DNA of 64,000 nucleotides from Lunularia cruciata (GCA_948567375.1 OX419758.1:6949001-7013000), one strand, 5' to 3'; counted from the first letter of the stretch, positions 32,629-44,022 are shown. Program-made: numbers and translations. Notes: generated by a model from the letters alone, not told the origin.

Positions 32629-32889
32629 TATCTCTCTCAGCGCATACAAGAGGAGTTATTGAGGTCATAGATCCAGAGAGTGAAGATATTTTTCTAGTTT
32701 AGCAAGACATTCATGATGATATCTTAGTGATGAACTATCCTTGCACCGGTGTTGTGGGTGGCACAGTTGGGGCCAAGGAGAGAGACCGTGTTCTTCAACA
32801 AGCTAAATGGTTTACATTGGAGGAAAAACACCTTTTGCGTATATGGGAGGATGGTAGAGTGCGAGTAATACAACTTCCATCTCAAGATC

Positions 32890-33650
32890 ACAGTTGGTCC
32901 ATCATGCTCATGAGAAGCTAGGACATTTTGGAGTAAAGGATACATATAGTTTACTCCAGAGTCAATATTGGTGGCACGATATGCAGACCGAGGTACAACA
33001 ATTTGTTGCCACATGTGTGGTTTGTGACCAAGTTAGAGCATCATTCAATGCTCCTACACCATAGTTACACCCATTACCTATCATGGGATTGGGTAACCAT
33101 TGGAGTTTGGACTTTGCTGGACCTTTACTGCTAATTGTGAGACATCATCGGTATCTCTTGGTGATGGTAGAGCACTTCTCCAAGTAGATTGAGTTGGTGG
33201 CACTTCTTGACAAGTCGAGTGAAGGGACATATTACTCATTCATGTATTGAGTTCTTAGTCATTTTGGTGCACCAATTGAGGTTTTGACTGATTAGTGTAC
33301 AAAGTTGTTGGGGGAGTTTTAGGTCTTGTGTGACAAGGCTTTGATTGATCATTGTACTACATCCTGAGATCACCCTAAGGTAGATAGCTTAGCAAAGAGA
33401 GTGGTTCAGATGGTGAAGAGAGGATTGCAAAAGTATGGTTTGCAGCGAGGCCACTTGGGAGATTGGGATCTCCAATTACCTTGGTTGGCCATGGGCTATC
33501 GATTCAACCGGCAAGCCTCCTTATCATCCTTCTCTCCTTACTTCCTACTATATCGATGAGATCCAGATTTGCCTATAGCCATTTGTCAAGATGCTACTGT
33601 AGTTTTGGACTTGGATGACCCAAATGTATGGATGAGTGCATGTTCCTAAC
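32890..33650 (+). pseudogene. Integrase of the methyltransferase retrotransposon
   Basis: In the +1 frame relative to pol: VHHAHEKLGHFGVKDTYSLL then FVATCVVCDQV, the HHCC zinc-binding N-terminus. NHWSLDFAGPLLL carries the first catalytic Asp, HFGAPIEVLTD the second. The third block reads VDSLAKRVVQMVKRGLQKYG, where the catalytic Glu before R-V-V-Q is Lys (AAG). It continues to LQLPWLAMGYRFNRQASL and SFSPYFLLYR. Several TAG stops and one TGA. Inactive as it stands. Confidence 0.85.
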
Positions 33651-33789
33651 GGGCAGAGATCTCTTAGAGAGTGATGCCGATGGCCTTTGAGGACTTGGTG
33701 ATTGCTTTGCATAGAGATACTTTACGCTATGCTACCATTCAAGGAGGAGGTATAGACCCTCGATCCGTCAATTTCATCCAAGATACTAT

Positions 33790-34140
33790 GTATATCTATA
33801 GCAGACAACACCAATGATACTTGATGTTTCGACATGCCACTCTATCTTGAGAGTGTGGGAGGTTTTGCCATCTGGAGTCCTTGTGTTAGATGGATGTGAT
33901 GGTGTTGTTTGGAAAGATCATGTGCGCAATTGTGCGCCATGCCACCTCCTAAACATTGATGATACTATGGACCCAAACTTGGTACTTGTACGTGCAGGCT
34001 TGAGGTGTGTGTTATGTGGCTCTTTTGGTGGAGCTACTATTATGTAGTGTGTGATAGCTGTTCGAGAGGATGACATATGGCATGTATGACTCCTCCCCTC
34101 ATGGTGGTTCCTCAAGGATAGTGGTTATGTCTTAGATGTA
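33790..34140 (+). pseudogene. PHD zinc finger at the C-terminus of the retrotransposon polyprotein
   Basis: The ORF 33814-34047 reads STCHSILRVWEVLPSGVLVL and GCDGVVWKDHVRNCAPCHLL, then LRCVLCGSFGGATIM. A one-base frameshift near 34045 leads into VVCDSCSRG, a TGA, then HMACMTPPLMVVPQG, a TAG, and WLCLRCT. Together this gives the PHD Cys4-His-Cys3 layout: C-x2-C (34006-34017), C-x2-C, H-x2-C, W-x-C-x2-C. PHD fingers read histone H3 tails. In retroelements, such a C-terminal reader is the analogue of the chromodomain in chromoviruses, so a role in integration targeting is plausible. Confidence 0.8.
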
Positions 34141-34302
34141 CTTGATCTATAGCTAGTTCATTCTTTATATTGTATAGATTGCAGACAGGCGACTAACGAT
34201 GGGGCTCCATAGTACCCAGCCTTCTGATCTTTTCCCATCATACAATATACCATATACTTGGAGTAGATGGCAATTTGGAGTTAGAGGGACCTAGCCGCCA
34301 AC

Positions 34303-34867
34303 TAGGGGGGCAATTATGGCACTTTAGAGTCTATGTATGACTTATGTGTGAGTTGTGCTCCTATAGTGTATGATGTTGATAGTGATGTATGTTGTGCAGC
34401 GATGTATATATGCACAATAGTTGTCACGCCATTTCTAGTGTCGCATCTAGATTGCTTGGACACTAGAGTTGCAGGGATAGTAGTTAGAGTTATTTCAGCA
34501 GTTTCTCAAAGATTACTTTCTAATGGTCAGATTTTGTGTTCGGGGTACTGACTTCATGGTGGGGCCCACCGTCACTTTGCACCGTTTGCACCATCGAGTG
34601 TGTCATCAGCGGGACCGTTAGGGTTTCAGACCTAGCTCGCATCCAAGGGTATACTTTCAAAGTGCAACTCCAGAGAGCTCACTTCTCTGATGTTCGAGTT
34701 CTTGGCTATGGTGGATAGAGGCCAAAGAGCATCACCTGGATTCTCTTAGCTAGAGTGAGTGTGGCTTGACTATAATCAGTGCCCATTTGTTTGCAGTTTA
34801 TAGAGTGACAAATCGAGTATTGATCTAAGTTGAGTGGATTCGAGAGTTATAAACAATCTGATTATTA
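34303..34867 (+). repeat. Probable 3' LTR of the methyltransferase retrotransposon, with polypurine tract
   Basis: ACTAGGGGGGCAA at about 34301-34313 is a likely polypurine tract. Directly after it TGGCACTTTAGAGTCTATG (34317) starts a 551-base unit whose first ~110 bases reappear at 34868 as TGACACTTTAGAGTCTATG. Spacing and position fit an LTR followed by the beginning of another LTR. The unit does not end in the usual CA, and no copy is present at the 5' end of the element, so the call is provisional. Confidence 0.5.
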
Positions 34868-34981
34868 TGACACTTTAGAGTCTATGTACGACTTATGTGT
34901 GAGTTGTGCTTCTATAGAGTATGATGTTGACATCAATGTATGTTGTGTAGCAATGTATATTGTGCAGTGATGTATATGCGC
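34868..34981 (+). repeat. Partial second copy of the LTR-like unit
   Basis: Shares CTTATGTGTGAGTTGTGCT, TATGATGTTGA and repeated TGTATRTTGTG words with 34317-34425. It ends where LINE C resumes (CAACAATGATGAGG at about 34982). Probably the stub of a tandem LTR created by recombination or a deletion at the LINE junction. Confidence 0.55.
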
Positions 34982-35781
34982 ACAACAATGATGAGGTTTT
35001 GCCTAGGTGTGGTCCACACATCTGCATCTTCATTACTCACTTGTGAGTGTGGTTCTATACTAGATGCAATAGTGGTCCATACGACAAGGTGTTCTTTTGG
35101 AGGACAGAGGATTGCTACCCATGATGCTATTAGGGACACCGCGTTTGCTATGGCACATGAGAGTTGATACTTGGCTTGGAAGGAGTGTTCGTATGCTTTG
35201 TAGACGCCACATGTAAGAGCAGACTTATACTTGCTCTGGGATGATTAGGTGATAGTAGCGGATGTTGTGGTTATAGACCCTATGCAAGATATAGTTTTGG
35301 AGGGAGTGATTACCCATCCCCCTGGATGGGCAGCAAGCGCAGCAGCAGGTTGCAAGGTCTCCAAGTATAGGGGCATGCAACGAGGCCACCTCTTTGTTCC
35401 TCTAGCCTTGGAGTTATATGGAGTGATAGACATGTTTGTCAAAGAGTGCACGAGAGCTTACCATGTTAGGCATTAGGGAGTGCCACTCTCACTCTTATAC
35501 TTTGTAGCATATTTTAGGCAATATGTGTCCATTGCTCTACAGAGTGCAGTGGCTGGTGCAATCCATAGGAGAGCAATCACACTAGGTGATGCTTACTCGG
35601 ATGCTTCAGTTGTTTGTAGAACACACGACCTGCATAGCTCGGATATCTTAGGTGCAGTGGGGCAGATTTCTCATATAGACTCTATTGGGGCTTAGCCCCA
35701 TTTTACCTTTTTCATCTCTCCCTTGTACTGCTTGATGGTGTCTTCCCCTCCTTCTTCTTTTTCTATGGGGTCGTCCTTTTC
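34982..35781 (+). pseudogene. LINE C C-terminal domain and 3' end
   Basis: Parallel to 16945-17751. It encodes MRFCLGLVHTSASSLLTCEC, then CSFGGQRIATHDAIRDTAFA, DVVVIDPMQD, GHLFVPLALELYGVID and VAYFRQYVSIALQSAVAGAI with a few stops. It ends in TTGGGGCTTAGCCCCA and a diverged tail to TCGTCCTTTTC before the 18-base target duplication. Confidence 0.75.
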
Positions 35782-35856
35782 TTGATATATAGATCATATG
35801 ATTTACATAGCTCAAATATACTAGAGCTAATAGGATGGACTCCTCCTACCAATACT

Positions 35857-35940
35857 ATTGGAGTTTAGCTCCATCCTACTTCTACTTCATGTGTTCTAAG
35901 GTCTTTTCATCCTTCTTTCTATCCTATGCGAGTCAGCCTC
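35857..35940 (+). repeat. Diverged LINE tail
   Basis: ATTGGAGTTTAGCTCCATCC, GTCTTTTCATCCTTC and CTATGCGAGTCAGCCTC follow the family's tail with many changes. An old fragment 60 bases downstream of LINE C. Confidence 0.55.
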
Positions 35941-36621
35941 TACAGATAGATAAAAATAAATAAGCCTAGAAATTTTATTTCATTGAAGAGGAGCATGGAA
36001 TTGAAAGCCGGTCTTATAACAGTTACCAAACACCACATCTCTGACTTGTTGAGATAATGGGTAGTTATTGACGGTAGCCCAACAGCTGTTTACTGTTGCC
36101 GAGCAAATGCTTCGACCAAAGGCATACCCTCTCATGTGGGTGGAAGGCCTTCGATCTCCACGGCCACGGTCATTAACTTCAAAACTTTGCGCAAGCTACA
36201 AGGATATGCACATAAATGAAACAATAATTTTCACCTTGTTAAAATCGGATGGTGTTACCCAAATACTTAAAAAAAGAAATAGGCATCACCGTTAAAAACT
36301 AACAAACTCCAATAAGGGGACATAGTGGGACATATTTTCTAACTGTTCTAATTTAAAAAATGGAAAACGGAAAGCTATTTGAAATTGTACACAATTTGTA
36401 TAAAAGGTGCCAAGCATTGCAAACTAAACTATCCAAACAGAAGCGAAAAGAAAAACATAAAACGAAGCAAAAACCACTCAGGTAAAATATTAGGTCCCGT
36501 TTTAACCGAGTTCTGCTTTTCCCCGCATCCACCAGCCGATTCGCGGTTCTGCCTCCGCGGCTCTCAGATCCTTTTTGACGGTGAACTGTGGTTGCGTCCA
36601 TAAGAGGAGCTCTCGCGCTCG

Positions 36622-36676
36622 TCTTATGACCTGCTTTCATGCAGATCATAAGACGCGTAAACGATTACGTTTACGC
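36622..36676. repeat. Two adjacent hairpins (inverted repeats)
   Basis: TCTTATGACCTGC and GCAGATCATAAGA (36622-36653) pair at 12 of 13 positions around a 6-base loop. Immediately after, GCGTAAACG-ATTA-CGTTTACGC (36655-36676) is a perfect inverted repeat with a 4-base loop, followed by more GTAAACG-like words up to about 36700. No ORF or known element is attached. Confidence 0.7.
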
Positions 36677-36995
36677 GTAAACGCGTAAAACGTAAACTCT
36701 CTTTTCTTCATGCAGGTAAACGTTTAAATCTACTTGTTTCACACTTTCAACTGAGTGCATAACCGACGCGACTGACAGATAATCCCATGCTAATAGTAGG
36801 TCGACTTCCACTATAATGAGTTCTGTTTCCAAAAGTTTCTTAGAGAGCAACCCGGGTGCTCTCAAAGATACGGAAGTGAGAAATTTCTTCGTCGTCCGGC
36901 TCCAATAGTAGGAGTGATCATCAAATGCACTAGTAGATCAGTGGCGACTAATCTCCCAGTTCTGCAGAAGTTTTATCGGGTCGAATTTGATAATA

Positions 36996-37095
36996 TTAAC
37001 ATGGGGCTTAGCCCCATGTTACCCTTTTTGTCTCTCCCTTTACGGCTTGATGGGGTCTTCCTATCCTTCATTTTTCCTACGCGGTTGCCTTTTTC
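36996..37095 (+). mobile_element. LINE tail fragment with 16-base target duplication
   Basis: TGGGGCTTAGCCCCA to GGTTGCCTTTTTC. Flanked by GTCGAATTTGATAATA (36980-36995) and GTCGAAATTGATAATA (37096-37111), one mismatch. Only about 100 bases long, this shows that very short products of the family do integrate. Confidence 0.92.
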
Positions 37096-37111
37096 GTCGA
37101 AATTGATAATA

Positions 37112-40100
37112 CCGACTTTGACGTTTACCTGCGTAAAGCAGGTCATAGCGTCATGCAAGGTTTCACTATGAGTAGAAGGTAGGGAAACCCGGAGTGTAAT
37201 AAGCTTTACAAAAAATAAACTTCATGTATTGATGTTAATCATTTTAAATCTAAAATAAATTTAAATTACAATGATAAGAAATTTAGTTTGACTGATGCTT
37301 TTTTCTATTATTAGAATATACAATAATTTGTATTTTTGCAAGGGTACAAGTTTTGAATTATAATTTGATCATGTAATCAGTCCATCTAAGTTTGGTTTAT
37401 TCACGTCACTTTAGGTTATTCAACTAGGAGTGTGACATTACCTTAGAAATAGTAGGGATTCATTTACTTCAGATGGAGATAACGTTGATACGCAATTATC
37501 TCTTTGATATATCTTGCAAACAATACAACTTAAAGCAAACTTGTATAAAATTAAAATGATTAGGGTACAGTAATACACATTATGGTTACAAATCGTATAC
37601 AAGATGTTATTTCGAAGGAAGTAATAATTTATCTTCCAGTGGAGGAAGATCACCAGTCAAAGTCTCCAAGTATAGGGACACAAAATAATGTTATTTTTTT
37701 TAGTTTTTCTGGCTTTGGAGTTACATGGACATATCCCATCAGCCACCATATCGAGTCCAGTTTTTTTATTTATTTTAAATCTAGCCACAATTAAGTTAAA
37801 GTCTTGTTCTAACTACCATTTTATTCAATCAAGCCCTTTTGTCCTAATTCTTAATGCATTTAATGCTACATCTTAGTTTGGTGCTCAATTTAGTAAATAA
37901 AATTTGTCTTGATTTTAACCATATTTCAAGCAATGTATTTGCATTCAATTTACTATCATAATGTAGAGCTACACACTTATATCTAGTAGCACCTGGAGTC
38001 CATTTTTTGCATGCAAATAAGACATGGTCTCCCAAATTGATGCACTATGAGTGAGCTCTAGGATGATTATGTTTCTTGGGTATCCAATAAATTAGACTAA
38101 AAAGCAAACAAAATAATAAGTGTTATCATTAACATCAACCACTAGATCTACTTGGCAATGAGAGGACCATCCCTTTATGTTTCAAAGATCCATGGGACAA
38201 CATCCCTAGGTATGTCCAACAAAGTTTCCAACTAAGTGGATAAAACTCACATTTTAGATGCTAGTTTATCAAAGAACTTCCTTCATTTTTGTCTCTACAC
38301 ATCAATCAAATTTGCAAGGTTCCAAGCAAGACTATAGAGAAGCTCTTCCTTGCTCTCTTATAATAAATGGAATCAACAAGCATAACCTAATTTTTCTCTA
38401 TGAAATGTAATCTTCTTCTCCTTCCCAGTTGTTTATCATAATTCCTCCTTTCTTGAGGTTGAGCCTTTTGAATGCAAGCCAAGGCTATAAATTTAGCATC
38501 CTCCAACCCATGAGTTGTTGATGGTGCGACTTTGTAGTGTAGAATGAATAAGAGGACCTGTAATACGCCAAAGCATACCGTGAAGAAAAAGGCTTTCAGA
38601 CATTTAAGAAAGGCCTTTGGATTGGGCTTTAGAGCTGAAGGCCTCTTGGTGTAATTTGGAGAAAAAATTTGTGGAGTGGATTTGGACTGAGGACAAGACA
38701 ACAAGAAATAGATTTCAAACTACATTTAGCTTAGTGTTAGATGGTGGAAAATAGCCTAGGCCCATGTTGCACACCAGGAATCAAGTAGGGATTATACATT
38801 AGATATTTATATATACCTTGAGATCTAGAGCACTCAACAACACTAAGATCCCAAACACTTTTCATCAACATTTTTGTTTCCCAAGTCTCAAGTGTCTCAT
38901 CATAGTACTTTAATTGTAATTTTGATTACTACTAGTTAATTGTGTCAAGTGTGTTTAAGTGTAAGTTCTTATCTCCCATAAGTCCTTCTATTTGCATTGA
39001 CCCTAGTTTGTATTGAGTCATGGCATCATACTTGATTACCCAAAGTTTAGGAGTTCAATGTCTTGTTAATCCATTTATATTTTGGTGCCACTACCAAGGA
39101 AAGCTCACATGTCATTTTTATCTCTTAGTACTATATAATCTGGCCTTATCTTTTCTTGGTTGGTTGCTTTGAGTCCCATACCCACCTTGTCAACTTCCTT
39201 GCAAAATTTTTACATTGAGCTTCCCTTTGGTTTGGCAACATTCATAGGCATATATTCATAAGCATCCAATGGACATTGTCTTTTGGACCATTATTTTTGT
39301 AGATGCTTTGCAAAAAGCAACATTGGTCATCTCCAACAAAAGAGTGGCTTGTTTTAATTGCCAAAGATTGATTTTGGGAGAACAAACTACAATGTTGTTT
39401 GCCAAGGTGCCTTATTGGAGGAGATGTTATACTCACATCATGGAATAGACCCACAAGATGGTTTTTGTGGTGACAACCTTTGTATTACTAGTACACTTTT
39501 CTTTTCTTTGTTTCATTTTCATAGATTAGTGGAAGGATAAGAAGATGTTAGTGCTAGAATATGGAGTTGACCTACTTATTTTTGGCCTAGAAAATAATCA
39601 CATAGGAGGACAAAGAGATGATACAAGCTTGACCACATCCATAAAACATGAGGAAAACCTTCATGATCATGATTGTTCCATTCACATTCTTTGTGATCAT
39701 GAACCCTTGGGATTGATGACCCCTAGGATTATGCACACTTTGTTGAATAATGATTACTTGAGACATCATTGTCTTGGTAGTCAATCATTCTTGGACTTCA
39801 AACAACTTGGATGCACAAAAACCTAGATAAAGAATAGAAATTGACCATTTGCATGTGCCAAGTTACTCACATGCACAAACAACAATGTTTTACCAAAAAT
39901 GAACTCACCAATTCAATTATTTTTTCAAAATAGTTGGCCATAAGTTATAGAAATTGAGGCCCTGGCTTACATACATGAACTTATTTTCCACTTCACAAAA
40001 TTCTAAACTTGAACTCTGAGTCTTTGGCAATTTCATTGACAAAAATCATGAGATGAGAGTGGAGAGCTTGAGAGATTGTGTGAATGGGTGTTCATTATCA

Positions 40101-40440
40101 CTTGTTTTCATTAGAGGGATCATAAGCAAGCATAATGGCTGTCTAGCAAAGAAAAAAAGAGTGTTATTAAAGGTAATTTTTAAATCACCTAGAGTGAGTA
40201 AGTGGACACTTCATTATAGAGATAAGTATATCCATGTCAAGAGACTAGATTTATTACATCGGAATTGGGGGTTGAGTGATTTAGACATGTTATCAGAAAT
40301 GAAGGATAACAAGGAAAAGGGTTTGGAGTTATTAAGGGGTAATGTCTTTGCTTGGATAAGGTCCATTGGAGAAGGTATTCAAGCTTGTAGTGAAAGCTAC
40401 ACTCAATGCAGGGACAATACATACACCATGAGCACAAACC
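37112..40440. other. AT-rich stretch with no supported gene
   Basis: Short ORFs exist but none shows a recognisable domain or pairs with a neighbour. At about 37657-37730 CAAAGTCTCCAAGTATAGGG...TGGCTTTGGAGTTACATGG resembles LINE A at 17310-17375, a possible tiny LINE scrap. At about 38780-39100 the layout (CTCAAGTGTCTCATC..., then TTTTGGTGCCACTACC) could be the end of an old LTR, but no partner is visible in the window. Confidence 0.4.
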
Positions 40441-41721
40441 AAGAGTAAACTTATTAGGGAGATTGAAATAACATTTGATAAGAAAAAATTGGGCAAAATG
40501 GAGGGTGAATTGGAGGGTTCAAGATCCCAAGAAGAGAGTTGTTGTGATCATGCTTTTCAAGTCAAAATGAATGACTTATACCAACACCAATCAGGTTGTC
40601 TTCTTCTATCTTCACAAAGAATGACATGTGAAATGGGCTACAATATTTTATTTGGAAGTTCATGAGATGTGTGGGGATGTAAATGAAGAAGGTGGTGTCA
40701 TGCTCATATCCCCCTTTGTGATATACTTGGGTATAAAGCAGATTGTGATACACATTGGTATGAAGCTGCTCACATAAGATGAGAAGAAGAAGTTTCCAAT
40801 GTACTTTTACCATCAGTGGTACTTTTGTATGCACCCATAAGCAAAAATTAAATATGAGAAGTATAGATTGGCCAGCAAGAAGTACACAATGTTGGAGAAT
40901 GTGTACATACACGTAGAGGAAGCATACTCTTGGGTACTTGAAAAAGCAAAAGGAATTGGATGCTTTGAAGAAGGCACAAGCTTTGAGGAAATTTCAATTA
41001 AACAAAGATTTCTTCAAAGAAGATTGTGTAAAAGTGATCAAATGCCATAGTCGACAATGTCATGATGTAGGATGATTGCAAAAAAGTGAATAACAAAGGA
41101 AATACCACCAAAATGCCCATAATGACACCAAAGAGGGAGGCAGGTCATAAAGAAGATGACCACCAAGAAGAAGGATCAACCAGGAAGAATCCTTTATCTG
41201 CATCAAACTATGTTCAGACTCGGAAGTAGGGGCAAGCTCTCTAATCAAGATAGTGCACAATCAACTCCAACATAAGAGGACTTGGCCAAAGAAGCAATAG
41301 AAGGCCAATTGCTAAAGAAGGAGAAGGAGATCCTTCATGAGCAAGGCAAACTCCCCATAGTAAGCAACCCTTCCTAGGTAGTAATGATTCCTCAAACAGA
41401 TGTAGAAGCATCCTCCTTGACCCACATATGGGAAAATGTGACAATGAGGTTTGACTGTCAATAAAAAAGGCCAATAATGAGGTCCAAGGTCCAAGTTGAC
41501 AAAGGAGAGAGCATAGAAGAATAATAAAGACCTTACGTGAGCAAGGAATTTAGGTTTGAAGATCTTGTGAAGGATGTCTTGCAAGCTAAGAAGAAGAAGA
41601 AGATATGGCAGGCCAAAGAGAAGCAAGCAAAGATCTTAAAGGCCAAGGAGAAAGAATCTACCCAAATGCATATACACAAGAGAAAGGGAGATAAGCAAGT
41701 GGGCAAAGATGTGACAACCAC
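40440..41721 (+). other. Degenerate coding-like region, probably transposon-derived
   Basis: Frames with an excess of charged residues follow one another: KLIREIEITFDKKKLGKMEG, CCDHAFQVKMNDLYQHQSGC, CDTHWYEAAHIR, then MLENVYIHVEEAYSWVLEKA and KDVLQAKKKKKIWQAKEKQA (lysine-rich coiled coil, 41537-41734). All are cut by stops. I do not recognise the family. A family Y LTR interrupts it at 41722 and similar charged sequence (RRQELIRSSRRSKSNYT) continues after it. Confidence 0.3.
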
Positions 41722-42314
41722 TGTAATATTTTGAGGATAGGAGAACCTTCAATAAAAACAAAAGAGAAGAAACACAAAGCTTCACACTCAATACTCCAAT
41801 GCCCCAACGAAGCACCTTGTATATATTATATAGCAAAGAGGATTCTCTCAAAGGAAGCTCCACCCTTGAGTCATTTACTAGGATTAGTGACATGTCAGCA
41901 AGCTCCACTCTTAGATTAGTTGCATGGATTGGTGACATGTTGGTTCTTGTCCTATCTGGTCGGTCAAACAAGTTTCACCAAAGGGAATCTTTAGTGAATC
42001 TTCCTATAGAGAGCCCAAAATTGCATGGGTGAGGTACCATTGGAAATCTCTCAATGAGAGGAACATTCTAGGGAGTGGGGGGAATTTTTTCATTTTTGAG
42101 GCCTAATTCCTCAATTTAGGCCTTTGAAATTGGCTTTGAAGCTTTTAGGGTGTTTTTTGGTTCTTGTCATATTAGTGGAAGTACTCTTTAGTGGAAATAA
42201 TATTTTGGTGACACCTCTATCTGATAATTTTTATTCCATCATATATAACATCTATATAGATATTACCAAGAAAAATTTCACCTCTAGATAATATGTCTAG
42301 CTAATGGTATTACA
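41722..42314 (+). mobile_element. Solo LTR, family Y (copy 4, 593 bp, single 3' unit)
   Basis: Starts TGTAATATTTTGAGG and ends GGTATTACA. Perfect 5-base target duplication ACCAC at 41717-41721 and 42315-42319. Unlike copies 1-3, the ~145-base 3' unit is present once, so it represents the unduplicated form of this LTR. Confidence 0.92.
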
Positions 42315-42863
42315 ACCACTCACAAGGAAGTGCAACAAGAAGTGTGCATTTTGCTCTTCATGCAATCAAAAAGAGAGAAGGGCCAATCACAAGAAGGAGA
42401 AAACATGAGCTGGCCCAATGAAAAATGAAGATCCTTCTAATGGAAGGTGATTCACATGATTGGATCCATGCTTCATAAGTTATAAAATCTTTCCCTCCTT
42501 CAGGGAATTAGATAGAACTATCATGAATCACATGACGTTGATTACTCATATCATTGGGTTGCTCAAATGGCCAACATGGAGAAGGCAAGAGCTCATTAGG
42601 AGCTCAAGAAGATCAAAGAGCAACTACACAACACAAGAGAAACTTCTTGTGACGACAAACAAATAATGGACAAGTGGAAGATGGTGAAGAAGGCAAGGTG
42701 GGAGAAGTACCATGGAGATTGTGGTATCAAAGGATTTCATTTCTTGTTTTTTTGTTATGTTTCTCCTTATCTCTCCTCTTTAGTGTAAGGAGAAGAGTGA
42801 AATTCCTTCCCTTAAAGAAGAGATCACATAAACTCAATTTTGGGTGAAGATATGTGTTACAGC

Positions 42864-43353
42864 TGTAATACTATAAGCTAAAAGAATTTGCTAAAGGTGA
42901 AAATTAGCTTGAAGATATATATTTTGAGATACATGATGATCAAAGTGGAGTGGAAAGAAGAGTCACCAAAAGGGGACTTCCATTAATAGGGTAGAGTTCA
43001 AGAACATATTGAAAACTTCAGAGTGAAATTTGAAGGTCTAAATAAAAGAATTAGACCTAAAAAAGGAATCTTATAGCCCTTTTTTTTGTCTTGTCAAATA
43101 TTTCCAAAAATACCACTTCCATTCCATTCTAATCTTTCTACAAAAATATTCCCAAAATATTCCCTTTGGTCAAACTTGTTTGACCAACAAATGGCACTAG
43201 GGATGACATGCCACAAATCTATGTATCTAATCTAAAGGTATAACTCTCTTGGAGAAAATCTTCTCCATTATATAATAAAGCCGGAGTGCTCCTTTGGTGC
43301 ATTGGAATATCAGGAATTTCAATCTTATGTTCTTCTGCATTTGGATGGTTACA
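42864..43353 (-). mobile_element. Solo LTR, family Y (copy 5, reverse, 490 bp)
   Basis: TGTAATACTATAAGC at the left end and GGATGGTTACA at the right. Flanks are ACAGC (42859-42863) and ACAAC (43354-43358). The inner words AAAGGGGACTTCCATTAATAG and TTGGTCAAACTTGTTTGACC match the other copies in reverse. The most diverged and shortest copy; single 3' unit. Confidence 0.8.
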
Positions 43354-43360
43354 ACAACCC

Positions 43361-43735
43361 ACTTAATCTCTTCTAATTATATTTTTTCTCTCTTTCATTG
43401 TACCACAATTACATTTTATGGTGAAAAGGGTTAATAAAGAAGATTTCCCACTCAATCTCTTCTAATCATATTTTTTTGTAATTTTTGTACCATAATTATA
43501 TTTCATGATAATAAGGGTAAACAAAGAAAATTTGAAGGTATGACGCATGGCAATGCCATTCGACAAGAAGAAGGATGGACAAATCCAAAGATGTACAAAT
43601 TCTGTCAACAAAGTGAAATTATCCTAATATCTTTGTTTATGTCATATCTTTATTTATGGCACATATTTGGGTTTATCATATCTTTGTTTATGACACATCT
43701 TGGGTTTGTCATATCTTTGTTTGTATCCTCTATTT
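43361..43735. repeat. Local tandem duplications
   Basis: An ~85-base unit (CACTTAATCTCTTCTAAT...AAGGGTTAATAAAGAAGAT) is repeated at about 43361-43445 and 43446-43530. Further on, a ~36-base word (TCATATCTTTGTTTATG-CACAT-TTGGGTT) occurs about three times between 43635 and 43725. Confidence 0.7.
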
Positions 43736-44022
43736 GTTTCCATATACTTTGCTATCAATTATAAGGATCCCAAGGATTGTGGGAGAGCATTGGATAATTG
43801 GATAGAGGTAGCCTCACATGCAAGACCTATTTGCCAAAATAACATTACATAAGGTCACAAATAGCTGTGCTTGTGAAAGTGCAGACTAATACACTCAACA
43901 AGTGTGAGTCTATCTATAAGGTGAAGAATTCACAATGATCTCAAACTATGTTGTGAAGAAGGATAAAGACAAATTCCAGGTAAGTGTGGATAAAGAGAAA
44001 CTTTGCTATCATTATCAAGAAT

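Larger units (their letters stand above)
26526..34981 (+). mobile_element. Ty3-type retrotransposon encoding a DNA methyltransferase and a PHD finger
   Basis: Domain order is gag with two Cys/His knuckles, aspartic protease, cytosine-5 DNA methyltransferase, RT, RNase H, HHCC integrase and PHD finger. The gag, protease, methyltransferase, RT catalytic box and RNase H codons share one reading frame (the frame of the ATG at 26734). The intact parent therefore probably made one gag-pol polyprotein. A 3' LTR-like repeat begins at 34317 after a G-rich polypurine tract. I cannot find a matching 5' LTR; the left end appears lost. The element is dead: about 30 in-frame stops before RT, frameshifts near 31180, 31385, 32640-32890 and 34045, and a changed integrase active site. 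It lies inside LINE C. Confidence 0.88.
26171..35781 (+). mobile_element. LINE copy 'C', split by a nested Ty3 element
   Basis: The left part 26171-26524 matches 16110-16475 of LINE A (RT thumb region). The right part 34982-35781 matches 16935-17745 (C-terminal domain, hairpin, tail). The outer flanks are TTGATATATAGATTATAT (26153-26170) and TTGATATATAGATCATAT (35782-35799), an 18-base duplication with one mismatch, which shows both parts belong to one insertion. About 460 bases of LINE between the two parts are missing, so a deletion accompanied or followed the nested insertion. Confidence 0.82.
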
